Below the pieces are notes generated by a model. That model made no database searches. It was given only the letters and a program-made list of their open reading frames with translations, and was not told the origin of the DNA. The position numbers and the translations under genes are program-made. A DNA stretch of 64,000 nucleotides. Source: Bradyrhizobium mercantei (GTDB taxonomy: Bacteria; Pseudomonadota; Alphaproteobacteria; Rhizobiales; Xanthobacteraceae). Below are positions 1 to 8,537 of this stretch, one piece after another (the first letter of the stretch is position 1; each line of letters starts with the position of its first letter). The stretch is from assembly GCF_001982635.1 (NCBI RefSeq), contig NZ_MKFI01000003.1, forward strand, positions 496,001 through 560,000, in the 5' to 3' direction.

Positions 1-278
1 CGCGCGGTCTCGATCGCGTACGTCGCGTCGTTCGCGCTACGCGCGGTCGCGCCCTTGGCCCAGTCCTGCAGAGCAGTGATCTTCTCGGCCACCGAGGCGG
101 TGGAATTGAATCTGCGGAAAAGCTCCCAGGCTTCGTTCGATTCGATCTGGATCTGCTCGAACCAGTGCCGGTTTGCCTCGATCAGTTTCTCCGAGAATTC
201 CGACTGAACCGCCATCGCGCGCTTCGCGTAGCTCTGGATGGCGTCGGAGACGGGACGGGCTTCGCTAAAGTTTGTCAT
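1..278 (-). CDS. Phasin-family protein (3' end outside window)
   Basis: The minus-strand reading frame opens with MTNFSEARPVSDAIQSYAKR at 278 and runs off the left edge, so only about 92 residues are visible. The piece is helical and hydrophilic, with many Gln, Glu, Ala and Lys residues (EKLIEANRHWFEQIQIESNE and a later AEKITALQDWAKGAT stretch). This is the pattern of the phasin family, which coats polyhydroxyalkanoate granules. An AAGGATGT stretch just before the ATG can act as ribosome binding site. A perfect TTGA-N6-TCAA box lies 57 bp upstream, which suggests induction at low oxygen. The family call rests on composition and sequence style. The C-terminus is not seen. Confidence 0.7.
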   Translation of the reverse strand, partial: MTNFSEARPVSDAIQSYAKRAMAVQSEFSEKLIEANRHWFEQIQIESNEAWELFRRFNSTASVAEKITALQDWAKGATARSANDATYAIETA

Positions 279-334
279 TTCCAACATCCTTCGTTGTGGG
301 GAGCATTGTTTCTCATGCGGGCGGCTCATGCGCG

Positions 335-348
335 TTGACGCGTGTCAA
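335..348. promoter_or_regulatory. FixK/FNR-type box (strict)
   Basis: TTGACGCGTGTCAA is a perfect TTGA-N6-TCAA palindrome. It matches the Bradyrhizobium FixK2 consensus TTG(A/C)-N6-(T/G)CAA. It lies 57 bp upstream of the phasin start on the minus strand, and the 387-581 gene ends on its other side, so the phasin gene is the likely target. Confidence 0.7.
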
Positions 349-386
349 CTCGATAGCTTTTGGCCCGCGTGATTCTCGCGATCAGG

Positions 387-581
387 CTAGCTGCGCTTGG
401 GACTGACGACGGCACCGGTTCGCAGATTGATGAAGTGGACGCCGTCGCAGGCAGCGCAGGAGATCGAGTGCAGTTCGTCAGCCAGGGGCTCGGATGCGTC
501 GGCAGGTAGCAGGCCTTGAACTCGATCGCCGGTGTTTGGACACGAGAAGATGATGGGGCGCCAAGCCCTTATGTCTGCCAT
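387..581 (-). CDS. Small hypothetical protein with paired cysteines (64 aa)
   Basis: The protein begins MADIRAWRPIIFSCPNTGD and ends with GVHFINLRTGAVVSPKRS. It carries one cysteine near residue 14 and a C-x2-C pair in SISCAACDGVHF. This looks like a compact zinc- or metal-binding fold, but I cannot assign a family. A longer frame extends upstream to 896, but its sequence there is arginine/proline-rich and not protein-like, so I place the start at the ATG at 581. That start is 52 bp downstream of a perfect FixK-type box, which fits a promoter arrangement. Function unknown; probably part of the microaerobic regulon. Confidence 0.6.
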   Translation of the reverse strand: MADIRAWRPIIFSCPNTGDRVQGLLPADASEPLADELHSISCAACDGVHFINLRTGAVVSPKRS

Positions 582-632
582 TTGCGCGATCCTGACGGAT
601 GACCATCCTAAACGGTGGCGCGGCGCTCCGTT

Positions 633-646
633 TTGACGCAGGTCAA
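633..646. promoter_or_regulatory. FixK/FNR-type box (strict)
   Basis: TTGACGCAGGTCAA sits inside a longer palindrome, TTTTGACGCAGGTCAAAA (631-648). It is 52 bp upstream of the 64-aa gene on the minus strand, so that gene is the likely target. Confidence 0.7.
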
Positions 647-685
647 AATTCCGGTCGGTTGGTCGGATCGGGGGCAGGCGGCGGC

Positions 686-829
686 CTAGAACGGTCGGCG
701 CCGATGGAGCTGGCGGGTGCTCGACTTGGCGGGCTGCCTGAGCGGCCGCCTTGGCGGCAAGTGCATCCTGGCGAACGTCACGACGACGACCGCCAGCACT
801 CCCATCGAGGCAAGCAGGTTCTGCAACAT
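686..829 (-). CDS. Possible 47-aa membrane microprotein
   Basis: The frame from the ATG at 829 reads MLQNLLASMGVLAVVVVTFA and then a short Arg/Pro-rich tail ending HRRRPF. It would make one hydrophobic segment (about residues 5-20) followed by a basic cytoplasmic tail. An AGGAGAT-like ribosome binding site lies upstream (minus strand of about 836-844). A FixK-type box is centred about 60 bp upstream. No family is recognised. The frame is very short, so it may not be a gene; the promoter arrangement is the best support. Confidence 0.4.
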   Translation of the reverse strand: MLQNLLASMGVLAVVVVTFARMHLPPRRPLRQPAKSSTRQLHRRRPF

Positions 830-882
830 GATTTTGATCTCCTGACAGGGCGTCAGCATCGTCGATCATCGGTCGCGTCGCC

Positions 883-896
883 TTGATTTCCGTCAA
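883..896. promoter_or_regulatory. FixK/FNR-type box (strict), divergent
   Basis: TTGATTTCCGTCAA matches TTGA-N6-TCAA. It lies between the minus-strand 47-aa frame (start 829) and the plus-strand CBS-BON gene (start 976), about 55-80 bp from each, and could serve both. Confidence 0.65.
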
Positions 897-975
897 GCGC
901 AGGCGTTGAGGGAGATCAAAGCAGATGAGCCTGTTGCGTGTGACCTTGGTCGCGGGCGATGGAAGGAGATCAGAA

Positions 976-1725
976 ATGCGCGCACATCAGATCATGGCAA
1001 GACACGTCATCACCGTTACAACCGAGACATCCATTCTCGATGCCGCCAAGCTGATGATGGATCACCATATCAGTGGCCTGCCGGTGGTCGATGTGGCCGG
1101 AAGACTGGTCGGAATCCTGTCGGAGAGCGATTTTCTGCGGCGAAGCGAGATCGGCACGCAACGCCGGCGTGGCCGTTGGTTTCAGTTCCTTCTCGGCTCC
1201 GGCTATGCAGCTTCGGACTTCGTCCACGAGCGCGGGCAGAAGGTCGGAGAGATCATGTCGTGCGATCCCGTCACCGTGACGGAGGAAACGCCTCTGCCTG
1301 ACCTCGTCGATCTCATGGAAAAGAAGGGCGTTAAGCGCCTGCCGGTGATGAGCGATGGGCGCCTCGTGGGCCTCGTGACACGCGCGGACCTGCTGCGGGC
1401 AGTAGCGTCCATCGCACACCAGGTTCCGGATCCCACGGCGGATGACGAGCACATCCACGATCGTATCGTACGGGCACTCGACGGTGCAAACTGGTGTCCG
1501 CTCGGACTGCAAGTCTCGGTGCGCGACGGCGTGGTGCATCTCCGTGGGGTCATCTTGGATGAGCGGGCGAGGCAGGCGGCGATTGTTGCCGCGGAGAATG
1601 CTGCCGGCGTCAAGGAAGTGCACGATCATCTGTGCTACGTCGATACCTATTCCGGCTTCTATATCCAATCCGCGGAAGACGAACGAGCGGGGACCGCCAA
1701 AGCGGCGAAGGAGACGGTAGGATGA
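976..1725 (+). CDS. CBS-pair and BON domain protein
   Basis: This 249-residue protein has two CBS motifs (about residues 1-60, with TVTTETSILDAAKLMMDHHI and ISGLPVVD, and about 90-150, with VGEIMSCDPVTVTEETPLPD and GRLVGLVTRADLL). A C-terminal BON domain follows (about 165-230; LGLQVSVRDGVVHLRGVI). CBS pairs bind adenosine nucleotides and act as energy sensors; BON domains associate with membranes or phospholipids. The start at 976 is chosen because a strong GGAAGGAGAT ribosome binding site precedes it; an in-frame ATG at 925 has none as good. A FixK-type box at 883-896 lies upstream. Proteins of this type are common in low-oxygen or stress regulons of rhizobia. The target process is unknown. 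The gene overlaps the next one by 4 bases. Confidence 0.85.
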   Translation: MRAHQIMARHVITVTTETSILDAAKLMMDHHISGLPVVDVAGRLVGILSESDFLRRSEIGTQRRRGRWFQFLLGSGYAASDFVHERGQKVGEIMSCDPVTVTEETPLPDLVDLMEKKGVKRLPVMSDGRLVGLVTRADLLRAVASIAHQVPDPTADDEHIHDRIVRALDGANWCPLGLQVSVRDGVVHLRGVILDERARQAAIVAAENAAGVKEVHDHLCYVDTYSGFYIQSAEDERAGTAKAAKETVG

Positions 1726-1931
1726 TCATCCGTCCCGCAGTCATACTGATCCCGTTGATCGCGACCGCCGTGGTCGGCGCCGATGTCGTGGGAATCGCCG
1801 CAACGCTGCTTACGATCTGCGCGATCATTGGTTTCGCGATCGCGGCCGCCGGATGGACCGTCAACGGTAAGACGAAGTCGATACCGGCGGTCCGGCCGTC
1901 GTCCGCGGACTGGACATCTCACCACAAATAG
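1722..1931 (+). CDS. Small two-helix membrane protein (69 aa)
   Basis: The start codon overlaps the stop of the CBS-BON gene (ATGA at 1722), so the two are translationally coupled. The protein has two hydrophobic stretches (about residues 5-22, PAVILIPLIATAVVGADVVG; and 24-45, ending FAIAAAGWTV) and a polar tail. It is probably an inner-membrane partner of the CBS-BON protein. No family is recognised. Confidence 0.6.
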   Translation: MIIRPAVILIPLIATAVVGADVVGIAATLLTICAIIGFAIAAAGWTVNGKTKSIPAVRPSSADWTSHHK

Positions 1932-2082
1932 CACCTCGTCTGATCTGGTCTCAGCTCCGGATGATGAGAGTTGGACGTCGCGGAAAGCGCGTCACCCGTG
2001 GTCCTTGCGGTCGAGGTCGTTCAAGGGGTTTGGTCGCCCCGGATGTCCTCCGCAACAAGGCAGCCGCTTTCAGGGCAGTCCG

Positions 2083-2096
2083 TTGCGACAGATCAA
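2083..2096. promoter_or_regulatory. FixK-type box (strict)
   Basis: TTGCGACAGATCAA matches TTGC-N6-TCAA. It is 59 bp upstream of the 75-aa gene at 2155, a usual distance for class II activation with a short leader. Confidence 0.6.
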
Positions 2097-2154
2097 TACG
2101 GGCATCGCGCGCCAATGGCAGCATGAGGATAGAATCAGCCCACGTGAGGGTGCC

Positions 2155-2382
2155 ATGCCATCATTCGACGTTCGTTTCATCAAAACGGTTTGCGACGATA
2201 CCGGCCACGAACACCGCGCCTGCCAGGCAGCGTTCAAGGTCGACGCCGCCTCGCTTTCCACGGCTGCACAACTGGCCGAAGCCGACTTCTGCAGACAAAA
2301 GGGTGTTCGCGACTGGACGATCTTTGCCGACTCCATGGAGCTTCGAACACCGCCGGCATTGGAATCAGCCTGGGGCGGCTAG
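2155..2382 (+). CDS. Hypothetical protein (75 aa)
   Basis: It starts MPSFDVRFIKTVCDDTGHEH and continues as a soluble, compact sequence with two further cysteines (HRACQAAF; EADFCRQKG) and a C-terminal DWTIFADSMEL stretch. A GTGAGGG ribosome binding site precedes the ATG. The longer frame upstream to 1783 is arginine-rich and not credible. The gene has its own FixK-type box at 2083. Small proteins of this type occur in rhizobial microaerobic gene sets, but I know of no assigned function. Confidence 0.65.
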   Translation: MPSFDVRFIKTVCDDTGHEHRACQAAFKVDAASLSTAAQLAEADFCRQKGVRDWTIFADSMELRTPPALESAWGG

Positions 2383-2426
2383 CGATCTTGAGCGCGGTCG
2401 CGATCGATTGCCGCGACATTGCGCGT

Positions 2427-2440
2427 TTGACCAAGATCAA
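2427..2440. promoter_or_regulatory. FixK/FNR-type box (strict) of the cbb3 operon
   Basis: TTGACCAAGATCAA matches TTGA-N6-TCAA. It lies 54 bp before the gene at 2495, which overlaps ccoN, so this is the probable promoter element of the 2495-ccoNOQP operon. In Bradyrhizobium diazoefficiens fixNOQP is a classic FixK2 target. Confidence 0.8.
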
Positions 2441-2494
2441 ATCGGAGACCGGATCTCTCCGCTAGAGGTGGAGAACCAGAACGGGGCTTGAGAA

Positions 2495-2992
2495 ATGACC
2501 GACCGATCAGCTGGCAATAGCTCGCCGCAATTCGAGAATCTACTCGGCCGCTTGCGAGCATTTCTTGCTCGGCGACACGAATTCGATCTCATGACGCCCC
2601 GAGAGGTCGACGAGATCGCTCACGAGCTCAACCTCTCGACGTCGGACCTTCGTGCGCTTGCCCGTGAGCAAGGCTCGCCGGAGCTACTCAGAAAGCGTCT
2701 TGCGCATGCAGGCTTGTCCGAGCAGATGCTCGCGTCGTCCCATTGCGATGTGCTGCGTGATCTGCAGCGGGTGTGCGGTCTATGCCGCGATAAGCCACGC
2801 TGCGCCGAGGATCTCGCGCGGGAGCGGCGGGCAAGTCCGGCAAAATATTGTCCGAATGAAATGACCCTGACCGCGCTGAGCCGCGGCGCCGGCGGCACGC
2901 AGCATGGCGCCGAAATTGATGCCGATCAAGCGGCTGGCAGCGAGACTGTGATTTTCATGCCGTCAGCGCATCCAAAGAAGGCCTCCACATGA
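2495..2992 (+). CDS. Cysteine-motif protein upstream of ccoN (DUF6455-like)
   Basis: This 165-residue soluble protein has a helical N-terminal half ([20 protein letters not shown], followed by LRALAREQG). A cysteine cluster follows at about residues 90-125 ([10 protein letters not shown], then KYCPNEMTL). The C-x2-C-x5-C spacing with a later CPN resembles the DUF6455 family of small cysteine proteins; the match is from memory and not certain. Its stop overlaps the ccoN start by 4 bases, so it is co-translated with the oxidase, and the FixK box upstream drives both. A role in cbb3 assembly or redox sensing is possible but inferred from position only. Confidence 0.7.
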   Translation: MTDRSAGNSSPQFENLLGRLRAFLARRHEFDLMTPREVDEIAHELNLSTSDLRALAREQGSPELLRKRLAHAGLSEQMLASSHCDVLRDLQRVCGLCRDKPRCAEDLARERRASPAKYCPNEMTLTALSRGAGGTQHGAEIDADQAAGSETVIFMPSAHPKKAST

Positions 2993-4653
2993 CAAGTCCA
3001 TCTTCCGTTTCCAAGTCGATTTCCAAGTCGATGACGATGGGCGAAGCCGGTTTGGCATCGGGACTCGCGGTTTTTGCCTTCGTCTCCTTTCTCGGCGCGG
3101 CGATGGGGCACGATGCGGCGTTCAGTTTTCACGCGTCGCTTGCTTGCGCCGCCAGCCTGATCTCCGTGATCATGATCGGCAACCGCTATCTTGATCGTCC
3201 GGCCGAACTGCCTCCGGCTGAGATCGGCGGACGCCCCAACTACAATCTCGGTCCGATCAAGTTCGCTTCCGCCATGGCGATGTTCTGGGGCATCGCGGGT
3301 TTTTCCGTGGGTCTGATCATTGCCATGCAGCTGGCGTGGCCGGCGCTTAACTTCGACTTGCCCTGGACCACATTCGGCCGGCTGCGACCGCTGCATACGT
3401 CAGCCGTGGTCTTCGCGTTCGGCGGCAACGTTCTGATCGCAAGTTCGCTTTACGTCGTGCAGAAGACTTGCCGCACGCGCCTCGCCGGCGACCTCGCGCC
3501 CTGGTTTGTCGTGGTCGGGTACAACTTCTTCATTCTGATTGCGGGTACCGGCTATTTGTTGGGTGTCACGCAGTCGAAGGAGTACGCCGAGCCGGAGTGG
3601 TACGCCGACCTCTGGCTGACGATCGTCTGGGTGACGTATCTGCTCGTCTTCCTGATGACGTTGGTGAAGCGCAAGGAGCCGCATATCTTCGTCGCCAACT
3701 GGTTCTACCTGGCGTTCATCATCACGATCGCGGTGCTCCATCTCGGCAACAATCCAGCGCTGCCAGTCTCCTTCCTCGGCTCGAAGTCCTACATCGCCTG
3801 GGGCGGCGTGCAGGACGCGATGTTCCAGTGGTGGTACGGGCACAACGCGGTCGGCTTCTTCCTGACCGCCGGCTTCCTGGCGATCATGTACTACTTCATT
3901 CCGAAGCGGGCGGAGCGTCCGGTCTATTCCTACCGGCTGTCGATCATCCATTTCTGGGCGCTGATCTTCCTCTACATCTGGGCGGGTCCGCATCACCTGC
4001 ACTACACGGCACTACCCGATTGGGCGCAGACCCTCGGCATGACGTTCTCGATCATGCTCTGGATGCCGTCCTGGGGCGGCATGATCAACGGCCTGATGAC
4101 GCTGTCGGGAGCCTGGGACAAGCTGCGCACAGATCCTGTGTTGCGCATGATGGTCGTGTCGGTCGCCTTCTACGGAATGGCGACGTTCGAAGGCCCGATG
4201 ATGTCGATCAAGGTGGTCAATTCGCTGAGCCACTATACCGACTGGACCATCGGCCATGTGCACTCCGGTGCATTGGGCTGGGTCGGCTTCGTGTCGTTCG
4301 GCGCGCTGTACTGCCTCGTCCCATGGCTCTGGAATCGCCAGCTCTATAGCCTGAAGCTCGTCAACTGGCACTTCTGGATCTCGACGATCGGCATCGTGCT
4401 CTACATTTCCGCGATGTGGGTATCGGGGATCCTGCAGGGCTTGATGTGGCGTGCCTACACCTCGCTCGGCTTCCTTGAATACTCCTTCATCGAGTCGGTC
4501 GAGGCGATGCACCCCTTCTACATCATCCGCGCGGCCGGCGGCGCGCTGTTCCTGGTCGGCGCCCTGATCATGGCCTTCAATCTCTGGATGACGGTCAACG
4601 CCGGCCGAGCCAGCGAAACCGAGGGTGCCGGCGCCCTTCAGCCTGCCGAATAG
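2989..4653 (+). CDS. ccoN: cbb3-type cytochrome c oxidase subunit I
   Basis: This is the catalytic subunit of the high-affinity cbb3 oxidase, which reduces oxygen to water at low oxygen and pumps protons across the inner membrane. The 554-residue protein has about 12 membrane segments. Heme and copper ligands are visible: H136 in RPLHTSAV, H285 in [11 protein letters not shown]335/H336 in AGPHHLHYT, and H423/H425 in [10 protein letters not shown]. The Tyr next to His285 (YGH) is the usual position of the cross-linked His-Tyr region in this family. The N-terminal 25 residues are Ser/Lys-rich and variable. It starts within the stop of the 2495 gene and is followed after 8 bases by ccoO. Equivalent to fixN. 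Confidence 0.97.
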   Translation: MTSPSSVSKSISKSMTMGEAGLASGLAVFAFVSFLGAAMGHDAAFSFHASLACAASLISVIMIGNRYLDRPAELPPAEIGGRPNYNLGPIKFASAMAMFWGIAGFSVGLIIAMQLAWPALNFDLPWTTFGRLRPLHTSAVVFAFGGNVLIASSLYVVQKTCRTRLAGDLAPWFVVVGYNFFILIAGTGYLLGVTQSKEYAEPEWYADLWLTIVWVTYLLVFLMTLVKRKEPHIFVANWFYLAFIITIAVLHLGNNPALPVSFLGSKSYIAWGGVQDAMFQWWYGHNAVGFFLTAGFLAIMYYFIPKRAERPVYSYRLSIIHFWALIFLYIWAGPHHLHYTALPDWAQTLGMTFSIMLWMPSWGGMINGLMTLSGAWDKLRTDPVLRMMVVSVAFYGMATFEGPMMSIKVVNSLSHYTDWTIGHVHSGALGWVGFVSFGALYCLVPWLWNRQLYSLKLVNWHFWISTIGIVLYISAMWVSGILQGLMWRAYTSLGFLEYSFIESVEAMHPFYIIRAAGGALFLVGALIMAFNLWMTVNAGRASETEGAGALQPAE

Positions 4654-4661
4654 GTCACACA

Positions 4662-5396
4662 ATGTCTCTCTGGAACAGACACAAGATCTTTGAGAAGAAC
4701 TCGATCATCCTGATCGTCGGCATCCTGGTGGTCATTGCGATCGGCGGACTGGTCGAGATCACGCCGCTGTTCTACCTGAAGAGCACGATCGAGGCGGTCG
4801 ACGGCGTGCGGCCCTATACGCCGCTCGAACTCGCGGGCCGCAACATCTATGTCCGCGAGGGCTGCTACCTCTGCCACTCGCAGATGATTCGACCACTCCG
4901 CGACGAGGTTGAGCGTTATGGCCATTATTCGCTCGCTGCGGAGAGCATGTACGACCATCCATTCCAGTGGGGTTCGAAGCGCACCGGGCCGGATCTCGCG
5001 CGCGTCGGCGGCAAGTACTCCGACGATTGGCACGTGACTCACCTGATCAATCCGCGGTCGATTGTCCCCCAGTCGGTGATGCCCGGATACCCCGCGCTCG
5101 CGAAGACGGAGATCGACCCGTCCGACGTCGCAGCTCATCTGCGGACGAATCGCGCAGTCGGCGTGCCCTACACGGACGAGCAGATCGCCAACGCGGCCGC
5201 CGATCTGAAGGCGCAGACCGATCCTGACGGTCCCGGCTCCGACGCTTTCCAGAAGCGTTATCCGAAGGCCGTGGTTCGCAACTTCGACGGCAAAGCGGGA
5301 AATCCGACTGAGCTCGACGCGCTGATCGCCTATTTGCAGATGCTCGGCACGCTGGTCGACTTCAAGCTCTACAACGAAAAAGCCAACCTGCGCTGA
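4662..5396 (+). CDS. ccoO: cbb3 oxidase monoheme cytochrome c subunit II
   Basis: The subunit carries one c-type heme and passes electrons from CcoP to CcoN. The 244-residue protein has an N-terminal membrane anchor (about residues 12-32, [20 protein letters not shown]). The heme motif is C68-YL-C71-H72, and a probable axial Met lies in [10 protein letters not shown] signal-anchor rather than a cleaved signal peptide fits the family. It lies 8 bases after ccoN and 10 before ccoQ in the fixNOQP order. Confidence 0.97.
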   Translation: MSLWNRHKIFEKNSIILIVGILVVIAIGGLVEITPLFYLKSTIEAVDGVRPYTPLELAGRNIYVREGCYLCHSQMIRPLRDEVERYGHYSLAAESMYDHPFQWGSKRTGPDLARVGGKYSDDWHVTHLINPRSIVPQSVMPGYPALAKTEIDPSDVAAHLRTNRAVGVPYTDEQIANAAADLKAQTDPDGPGSDAFQKRYPKAVVRNFDGKAGNPTELDALIAYLQMLGTLVDFKLYNEKANLR

Positions 5397-5406
5397 GGGC
5401 ACGAGC

Positions 5407-5571
5407 ATGAAAGCAATCATTCAAGTCGAGAATTTTGCGTCGAGCCTGGTCGGCACGCTCTGGACCCCTGTCTTTGTCGGAATCTTCATCGCCATCGTCG
5501 CCTACGCGCTTTGGCCCCGTAACAAAACCCAATTCGACGCCGCAGCTCGGATGCCGCTGAGTGAGGACTGA
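5407..5571 (+). CDS. ccoQ: cbb3 oxidase small subunit
   Basis: The 54-residue protein has one membrane helix (about residues 14-33, GTLWTPVFVGIFIAIVAYAL) followed by WPRNKTQFDAAARMPLSED. The WPRNK-F-x-A pattern after the helix is typical of CcoQ/FixQ, which stabilises the complex and the CcoP association. It lies between ccoO and ccoP, with 6 bases to ccoP. Confidence 0.95.
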   Translation: MKAIIQVENFASSLVGTLWTPVFVGIFIAIVAYALWPRNKTQFDAAARMPLSED

Positions 5572-5577
5572 ACGATC

Positions 5578-6450
5578 ATGAGCGAGCACGACGAGATTGA
5601 CCGCGTGTCCGGCCGCAGCACGACCGGTCACGAGTGGGACGGCATCAAGGAGCTCAATACGCCGCTGCCGCGGTGGTGGGTCCTGACGTTCTATGCGACG
5701 ATCATCTGGGCAATCGGCTACTGGGTCGTCTACCCGGCCTGGCCGCTGGTCTCGGGTTACACAACCGGCTTGTTCCAGTATTCCACCCGCGCCAGTGTCG
5801 TCACCGACCTTGCCGATCTCGAGAAGCTGCGCGGCGAGAAGATGGCGGTGCTCGGCAACGCGTCGCTGGCCGACATCGAGAAGGATCCGGCCCTGCTGGC
5901 GTTGGCGCGTGCCCGCGGCAAGACCGTGTTCGCCGACAATTGCGCGCCCTGCCACGGCAGCGGCGGCGCCGGTGCAAAGGGCTATCCGAACCTGAACGAC
6001 GACGACTGGCTGTGGGGCGGCTCGCTCGACCAGATCATGCAGACGATCCAGTTCGGTGCACGGTCGGGACACGCAAAGACGCATGAAGGGCAGATGCTGG
6101 CATTCGGCCGTGATGGGGTTCTCAAGAAGGACGAGATTGTTACGGTCGCCAACTATGTGCGCTCGCTCTCCGGTCTCTCCACCGCGCCGAAATTCGACGC
6201 TGCCGCCGGCAAGAAGATCTTCACCGAGAATTGCACCAGCTGTCACGGCGATAACGGCAAGGGTAACCAGGAGGTCGGTGCGCCTGATCTCACCGACAAG
6301 ATCTGGCTTTATGGCTCCGACGAGGACACGCTCGTCGAGACCATCACCAACGGCCGCGCTGGCGTTATGCCCGCCTGGGTCGGCCGGCTGGATCCGGTCA
6401 CGGTCAAGGCGCTCGCGGTCTATGTGCACTCACTGGGCGGCGGCAAGTAG
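5578..6450 (+). CDS. ccoP: cbb3 oxidase diheme cytochrome c subunit III
   Basis: This subunit takes electrons from periplasmic cytochrome c or the bc1 complex. The 290-residue protein has a membrane anchor near residues 38-60 (WVLTFYATIIWAIGYWVVYP). Two heme c sites follow: C122-AP-C125-H126 and C219-TS-C222-H223. Probable axial methionines sit in the sequences after each motif (QMLAFG; GVMPAWVG). It is the last gene of ccoNOQP. The 101-base gap after it holds a FixK box for ccoGHIS. Confidence 0.97.
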   Translation: MSEHDEIDRVSGRSTTGHEWDGIKELNTPLPRWWVLTFYATIIWAIGYWVVYPAWPLVSGYTTGLFQYSTRASVVTDLADLEKLRGEKMAVLGNASLADIEKDPALLALARARGKTVFADNCAPCHGSGGAGAKGYPNLNDDDWLWGGSLDQIMQTIQFGARSGHAKTHEGQMLAFGRDGVLKKDEIVTVANYVRSLSGLSTAPKFDAAAGKKIFTENCTSCHGDNGKGNQEVGAPDLTDKIWLYGSDEDTLVETITNGRAGVMPAWVGRLDPVTVKALAVYVHSLGGGK

Positions 6451-6481
6451 CCGCCGCCGCAGGGCGGAGCCCGCAGGTTCG

Positions 6482-6495
6482 TTGACCAAGGTCAA
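6482..6495. promoter_or_regulatory. FixK/FNR-type box (strict) of ccoGHIS
   Basis: TTGACCAAGGTCAA, a near-perfect palindrome flanked by G and C, lies 56 bp upstream of the ccoG ATG. This is the expected place for the FixK-dependent promoter of fixGHIS. Confidence 0.8.
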
Positions 6496-6551
6496 CTCCA
6501 GTCTTGGCGCGGGGATGTAGGCTTGAAGGATAGCCTCATTCGAGCAAACCG

Positions 6552-8009
6552 ATGAACAAGCCCGTGTCGCCTGATGAACTCATAACCGACGAGGATGGGC
6601 CGCTCTACGCGCCTCGCAAAAAGGTGTTCCCGCAGAGCGTCTCCGGCCGCTTCCGCTCGATCAAATGGCGGTTGATGATCGTCTGTCTCGGTGTCTACTA
6701 CTTTTTACCCTTCGTGCGCTGGCATCGCGGCCTCGGCGCGCCGAATCAGGCGGTTCTGATCGATTTTCCGAATAGCCGCTTCTATTTCTTCTTCATCGAA
6801 CTCTGGCCGCAGGAGGTCTATTACTTCACTGGCCTGCTGGTGCTCGCCGCACTCACCTTGTTCCTGATGAATGCGCTGGGCGGCCGCATCTGGTGCGGCT
6901 ATCTCTGCCCGCAGACGGTGTGGACCGATCTGTTCTATGCGGTCGAGCGTCTCGTCGAGGGCGACCGCCGCGCGCAGATCAAGGCCGATGCGGGGCCGAT
7001 GACCGTCAAGCGCGCCGGTCGCCGCCTGCTGAAGCATGCGATCTGGCTGGTGATCGCCTGGTGGACAGGCGGCGCCTGGGTGCTCTATTTCGCCGATGCG
7101 CCGACGCTGGTGCATGATCTGGCGACCTTTCAGGCCCCGGCGGTCGCCTATATCTGGATCGCGGCCCTGACCGCGTCGACCTATCTGCTGGCGGGCCATA
7201 TGCGCGAGCAGGTCTGCGTCTATATGTGCCCGTGGCCGCGGATTCAGGCCGCGCTGACCGACGAATGGGCACTCAACGTCACATACAAATACGATCGCGG
7301 TGAGCCGCGTTGCTCGGTCAAGAAGGCGTTCGACATTCGCTCGCTCGGCGAGAAGGCCGGCGATTGTATCGATTGCAACCAGTGCGTTGCGGTGTGCCCG
7401 ACCGGGATCGACATTCGCGATGGCGCGCAGCTTGGCTGCATCCAGTGCGGCCTATGCATCGATGCCTGTGACGCCGTCATGACCAAGGTCAGCCGCAAGA
7501 CCGGTCTGATCGGATACGATAACGATATCAACGTTCAGCGGCGCGTCGCCGGCAAGCAGGAGATATTCAAGCCCGTTCGCGCCCGTACCGTCGTCTATGC
7601 CAGCCTGATCACTATAGTCTGCGCGGTGATGCTCTACGCCCTGATGTCGCGGACGCTGCTCGACGTCAACGTGCTGCACGACCGCAATCCCATCGCGGTG
7701 CGTCTCAGCGACGGTGAGATACGCAACGGCTACACGATACGTTTCCTCAACAAGCGCGGCTTCGACCGCGTGATCGCGATCGATGTCGATGGACCGGCCG
7801 ACGCGAAGCTGCATGTCATCGGTGCGGACTCCGTGACGCCAGACCGGCCGATGATCGTCATTGGCCGCGACACCACCACCGAGCTTCGCGTGCTGGTGAC
7901 GGCGCCGTTCGATGAAAAGGCGGAAAAGTCGGTGCCGGTCACGTTCCGCGTCACTGATATCGGCCTCGGAGAGGTCGCTTCCGCGACCGACCACTTCGTG
8001 CTTCCCTAA
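6552..8009 (+). CDS. ccoG: cbb3 oxidase accessory ferredoxin/cupric reductase
   Basis: CcoG is a membrane-bound polyferredoxin that reduces copper during cbb3 oxidase assembly. The 485-residue protein has about five membrane helices in the first half. Cysteine pairs at helix ends (CGYLCPQT; CVYMCPWPR) are typical of the family. Two ferredoxin motifs follow (CIDCNQCVAVCPTG and CIQCGLCIDACDA), then a C-terminal immunoglobulin-like periplasmic domain (about residues 370-485). It is the first gene of ccoGHIS with its own FixK box. A second, diverged copy is encoded at 37839-39263. Confidence 0.96.
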   Translation: MNKPVSPDELITDEDGPLYAPRKKVFPQSVSGRFRSIKWRLMIVCLGVYYFLPFVRWHRGLGAPNQAVLIDFPNSRFYFFFIELWPQEVYYFTGLLVLAALTLFLMNALGGRIWCGYLCPQTVWTDLFYAVERLVEGDRRAQIKADAGPMTVKRAGRRLLKHAIWLVIAWWTGGAWVLYFADAPTLVHDLATFQAPAVAYIWIAALTASTYLLAGHMREQVCVYMCPWPRIQAALTDEWALNVTYKYDRGEPRCSVKKAFDIRSLGEKAGDCIDCNQCVAVCPTGIDIRDGAQLGCIQCGLCIDACDAVMTKVSRKTGLIGYDNDINVQRRVAGKQEIFKPVRARTVVYASLITIVCAVMLYALMSRTLLDVNVLHDRNPIAVRLSDGEIRNGYTIRFLNKRGFDRVIAIDVDGPADAKLHVIGADSVTPDRPMIVIGRDTTTELRVLVTAPFDEKAEKSVPVTFRVTDIGLGEVASATDHFVLP

Positions 8010-8025
8010 CCACGGAAACCTCGTC

Positions 8026-8526
8026 ATGGCAGCCTCTCGTCCAGCCGCGCGGCCCATCACCGGACGTTTCGTCCTGGTCGCGACGATCGCATTCTTCGCC
8101 GTCATCATCAGCGTGAATATGGTCATGATGCGCCTTGCCATTTCGACGCTTCCGGGCACAGAGGTCGACAGCGCCTACAGTGCGAGCCTCGCCTATCAAC
8201 GCGAGATCGATGCGGCCAGGCAGCAGAACGAGCGCGACTGGCGGGTCCAGGCCCATGTCGATCGGCGGCCTGACGGCAGCGCCGCAATTGCACTCGAGGC
8301 GCGCGACCACGCCGGCGCACCGCTTACGGGGATGAGTTTCCTTGCCCGGCTCGAACGACCGATCGATCGTCGCGCCGACCGGGCAATCGAGATTGGCGAG
8401 GCTGGAGGTGGGAGCTATAGCGGCCGCGCCGAAGGCGTCGCGGCAGGGCAGTGGGACCTCGTAATCGAGGGCGACGCCGATGGCCGGCGCATGTTCCTGT
8501 CGAAGAACCGAATCCTGCTGAACTGA
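8026..8526 (+). CDS. ccoH: cbb3 oxidase assembly protein FixH/CcoH
   Basis: The 166-residue protein has one N-terminal membrane helix (about residues 12-35, RFVLVATIAFFAVIISVNMV) followed by a periplasmic domain that begins with the family's DSAYSASLAYQREIDAARQQ stretch. FixH is needed for stable cbb3 oxidase, probably during copper delivery with CcoI. The ATG at 8026 is chosen because the upstream in-frame sequence to 7912 overlaps ccoG and is not FixH-like. It lies 16 bases after ccoG and 11 before the copper ATPase. Confidence 0.93.
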   Translation: MAASRPAARPITGRFVLVATIAFFAVIISVNMVMMRLAISTLPGTEVDSAYSASLAYQREIDAARQQNERDWRVQAHVDRRPDGSAAIALEARDHAGAPLTGMSFLARLERPIDRRADRAIEIGEAGGGSYSGRAEGVAAGQWDLVIEGDADGRRMFLSKNRILLN

Positions 8527-8537
8527 AGGTGCATCCC

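Noticed and set aside
599-886. Plus-strand frame of 95 codons
   Set aside because: Gly/Arg-rich, spans a promoter box and has no ribosome binding site.
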